A program made the translations under genes and the position numbers. Shown here in pieces: positions 5,069-6,125 of a stretch of DNA of 6,125 nt. Source of the stretch: Veillonella sp. GTDB lineage: Bacteria; Bacillota; Negativicutes; Veillonellales; Veillonellaceae. Location: NCBI RefSeq assembly GCF_015058545.1, contig NZ_SVCB01000046.1, positions 1 through 6,125 on the forward strand, in the 5' to 3' direction. How positions within the stretch are numbered: the first letter of the stretch is position 1; each line of letters opens with the position of its first letter. Below the pieces are notes generated by a model, which did not search any database, was not told where the DNA came from, and saw only the letters and a list, made by a program, of their open reading frames with translations.

Positions 5069-6125
5069 GTGTCGAAATTTTTTATTAACCGACCTATCTT
5101 TGCCATCGTTTTGTCCTTGATTATTACGATTGTCGGCCTTGTGTCAATGTTAACCTTGCCGATTGCGCGTTATCCGGAGATAACACCGCCACAGGTTCAC
5201 GTAACGACTAGTTACGTCGGGGCATCTGCAGACGTTGTAAGTGATACGGTAGCGTCCGTAATCGAATCCCAAATCGTAGGGGTTCAAGATATGGACTACA
5301 TGACATCAACCAGTAGCAACAGCGGCAGTTACTCTTTGACAGTCCAATTTAATCAGGGTACCGATGCGGATATGGATACGGTAAATACTCAAAACCGTGT
5401 ACAGCGTGCCTTAGCTTCCTTACCGTCGGAAGTACAAAGTGTCGGTGTTATTACAACTAAATCTACCGGTGATATGTCCTTGGTATTTGCTTTGAAATCT
5501 AATGATGCTGATACATATGACCAGACATTCTTAAAAAACTATGCATCCAACTACATGATGGACGAAATTAAATCCATTAAGGGTGTTGGTAGTGTGCAGG
5601 AATTCGGTGCTGACTTTGCTATGCGCGTTTGGCTCGATCCAAGTAAAATGGCTCAGCATAATGTAACCATTGCTCAGGTAACCAGTGCTATCAGTGCCCA
5701 GAACAGACAGGCCGCAGCCGGTTCTTTAGGTACTGATCCAACGCCTAGTACACAGCAAATTAATCGTAACATTTCCATTCAAGGCCGTTTAATTACGCCT
5801 CAGGAATTCGGTAATATCGTTATTAAAACCGACAGTAACGGTAACTTGCTTCGCTTAAAAGATGTATCTACAATTCAGCTTGGCTCGGAAGACTATGGTT
5901 TTAATGCCAAGAGTGATGGCCGTCCAATGGCTGCGTTTGCCGTATCTTTAACAAGTGATGCGAATGCGATTGAAACAATCGGTCAAGTAAAGCAAGTTCT
6001 GGAAAAACAAAAAGATAGTTTACCACCGGGCGTTGAATACACAGTTATCGTAGATAATACGAACTTCGTTATTGCGTCCATCGAAGAAGTAGTTCAGACC
6101 TTCGTAGAAGCGTTAATTTTGGTAG
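5069..6125 (+). CDS. RND-family (HAE1) multidrug efflux pump, AcrB-like, N-terminal third (partial)
   Basis: A GTG start preceded by AAGGGGGG (5056-5063) opens a frame that stays open to the edge: 352 codons plus one base, about a third of the usual 1,030-1,050. The start SKFFINRPIFAIVLSLIITI matches AcrB's FFIDRPIFAWV. First come membrane helix 1 (about 9-28) and the hallmark LP.ARYPEI.PP (30-41), SYVGASADVV (48-57) and GTDADMDTVNTQNR.Q (97-112). The porter region follows, with GVGSVQEFGADFAMRVWLDP (172-191) and AQNRQAAAGSLG (210-221). EEVVQTFVEALILV (339-352) is the start of helix 2. The protein is a proton-driven trimeric exporter drawing substrates from the periplasm and inner-membrane leaflet. 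The proton-relay residues (Asp and Lys in helices 4 and 10) lie beyond the window. It is co-transcribed with the adaptor, 11 nt upstream. Confidence 0.95.
   Translation, partial: MSKFFINRPIFAIVLSLIITIVGLVSMLTLPIARYPEITPPQVHVTTSYVGASADVVSDTVASVIESQIVGVQDMDYMTSTSSNSGSYSLTVQFNQGTDADMDTVNTQNRVQRALASLPSEVQSVGVITTKSTGDMSLVFALKSNDADTYDQTFLKNYASNYMMDEIKSIKGVGSVQEFGADFAMRVWLDPSKMAQHNVTIAQVTSAISAQNRQAAAGSLGTDPTPSTQQINRNISIQGRLITPQEFGNIVIKTDSNGNLLRLKDVSTIQLGSEDYGFNAKSDGRPMAAFAVSLTSDANAIETIGQVKQVLEKQKDSLPPGVEYTVIVDNTNFVIASIEEVVQTFVEALILV

Noticed and set aside
1..6125. CRISPR array, toxin-antitoxin pair, riboswitch or retron-like element
   Set aside because: Apart from the short motifs reported, I see no regularly spaced repeats, no small two-gene toxin module, and no conserved riboswitch core in either intergenic region.

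Overview
The window reads as a chromosomal segment of a low-GC, outer-membrane-bearing Firmicute (class Negativicutes); Veillonella or a close relative is my best guess. The evidence is AT-rich intergenic DNA, strong AGGAGG-type ribosome binding sites and a tRNA with encoded CCA, together with an RND efflux system that only makes sense in a two-membrane cell. The genus is inferred from protein flavour, not proven.

Layout from left to right. Positions 1-140 are the right end of an IS3-family insertion sequence: the last 24 codons of the OrfB transposase, a hairpin and a likely terminal inverted repeat. Two terminators (about 132-156 on plus, 163-209 on minus) insulate it from a DASS-family dicarboxylate/tricarboxylate transporter on the minus strand (251-1729). 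That gene's promoter lies back to back with a perfect-consensus promoter for a single tRNA-Leu(CAA) gene (1936-2019), which has its own palindromic terminator. Next is a yagU-like (DUF1440) membrane protein gene (2332-2886). It is intact along its whole length except for one in-frame TAG at 2572-2574, and it sits behind a Fur-box-like inverted repeat placed on a candidate promoter. A long hairpin follows it.

After about 400 bp of very AT-rich, repeat-bearing DNA comes an efflux operon on the plus strand: a TetR-type repressor (3371-3934), an RND periplasmic adaptor lipoprotein (3927-5057) and an RND/HAE1 inner-membrane pump (5069 to beyond the right edge). The three genes overlap or nearly touch and are surely co-transcribed. 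The regulator probably controls its own operon from the palindrome and TATAGTG repeats upstream. Adaptor and pump would work with a TolC-like outer-membrane channel not seen here.

I see no convincing new system. The points most worth checking are the amber-interrupted yagU gene with its Fur-like control region, the repeat-rich control region of the efflux operon, and the IS end whose flank completes a terminator hairpin.
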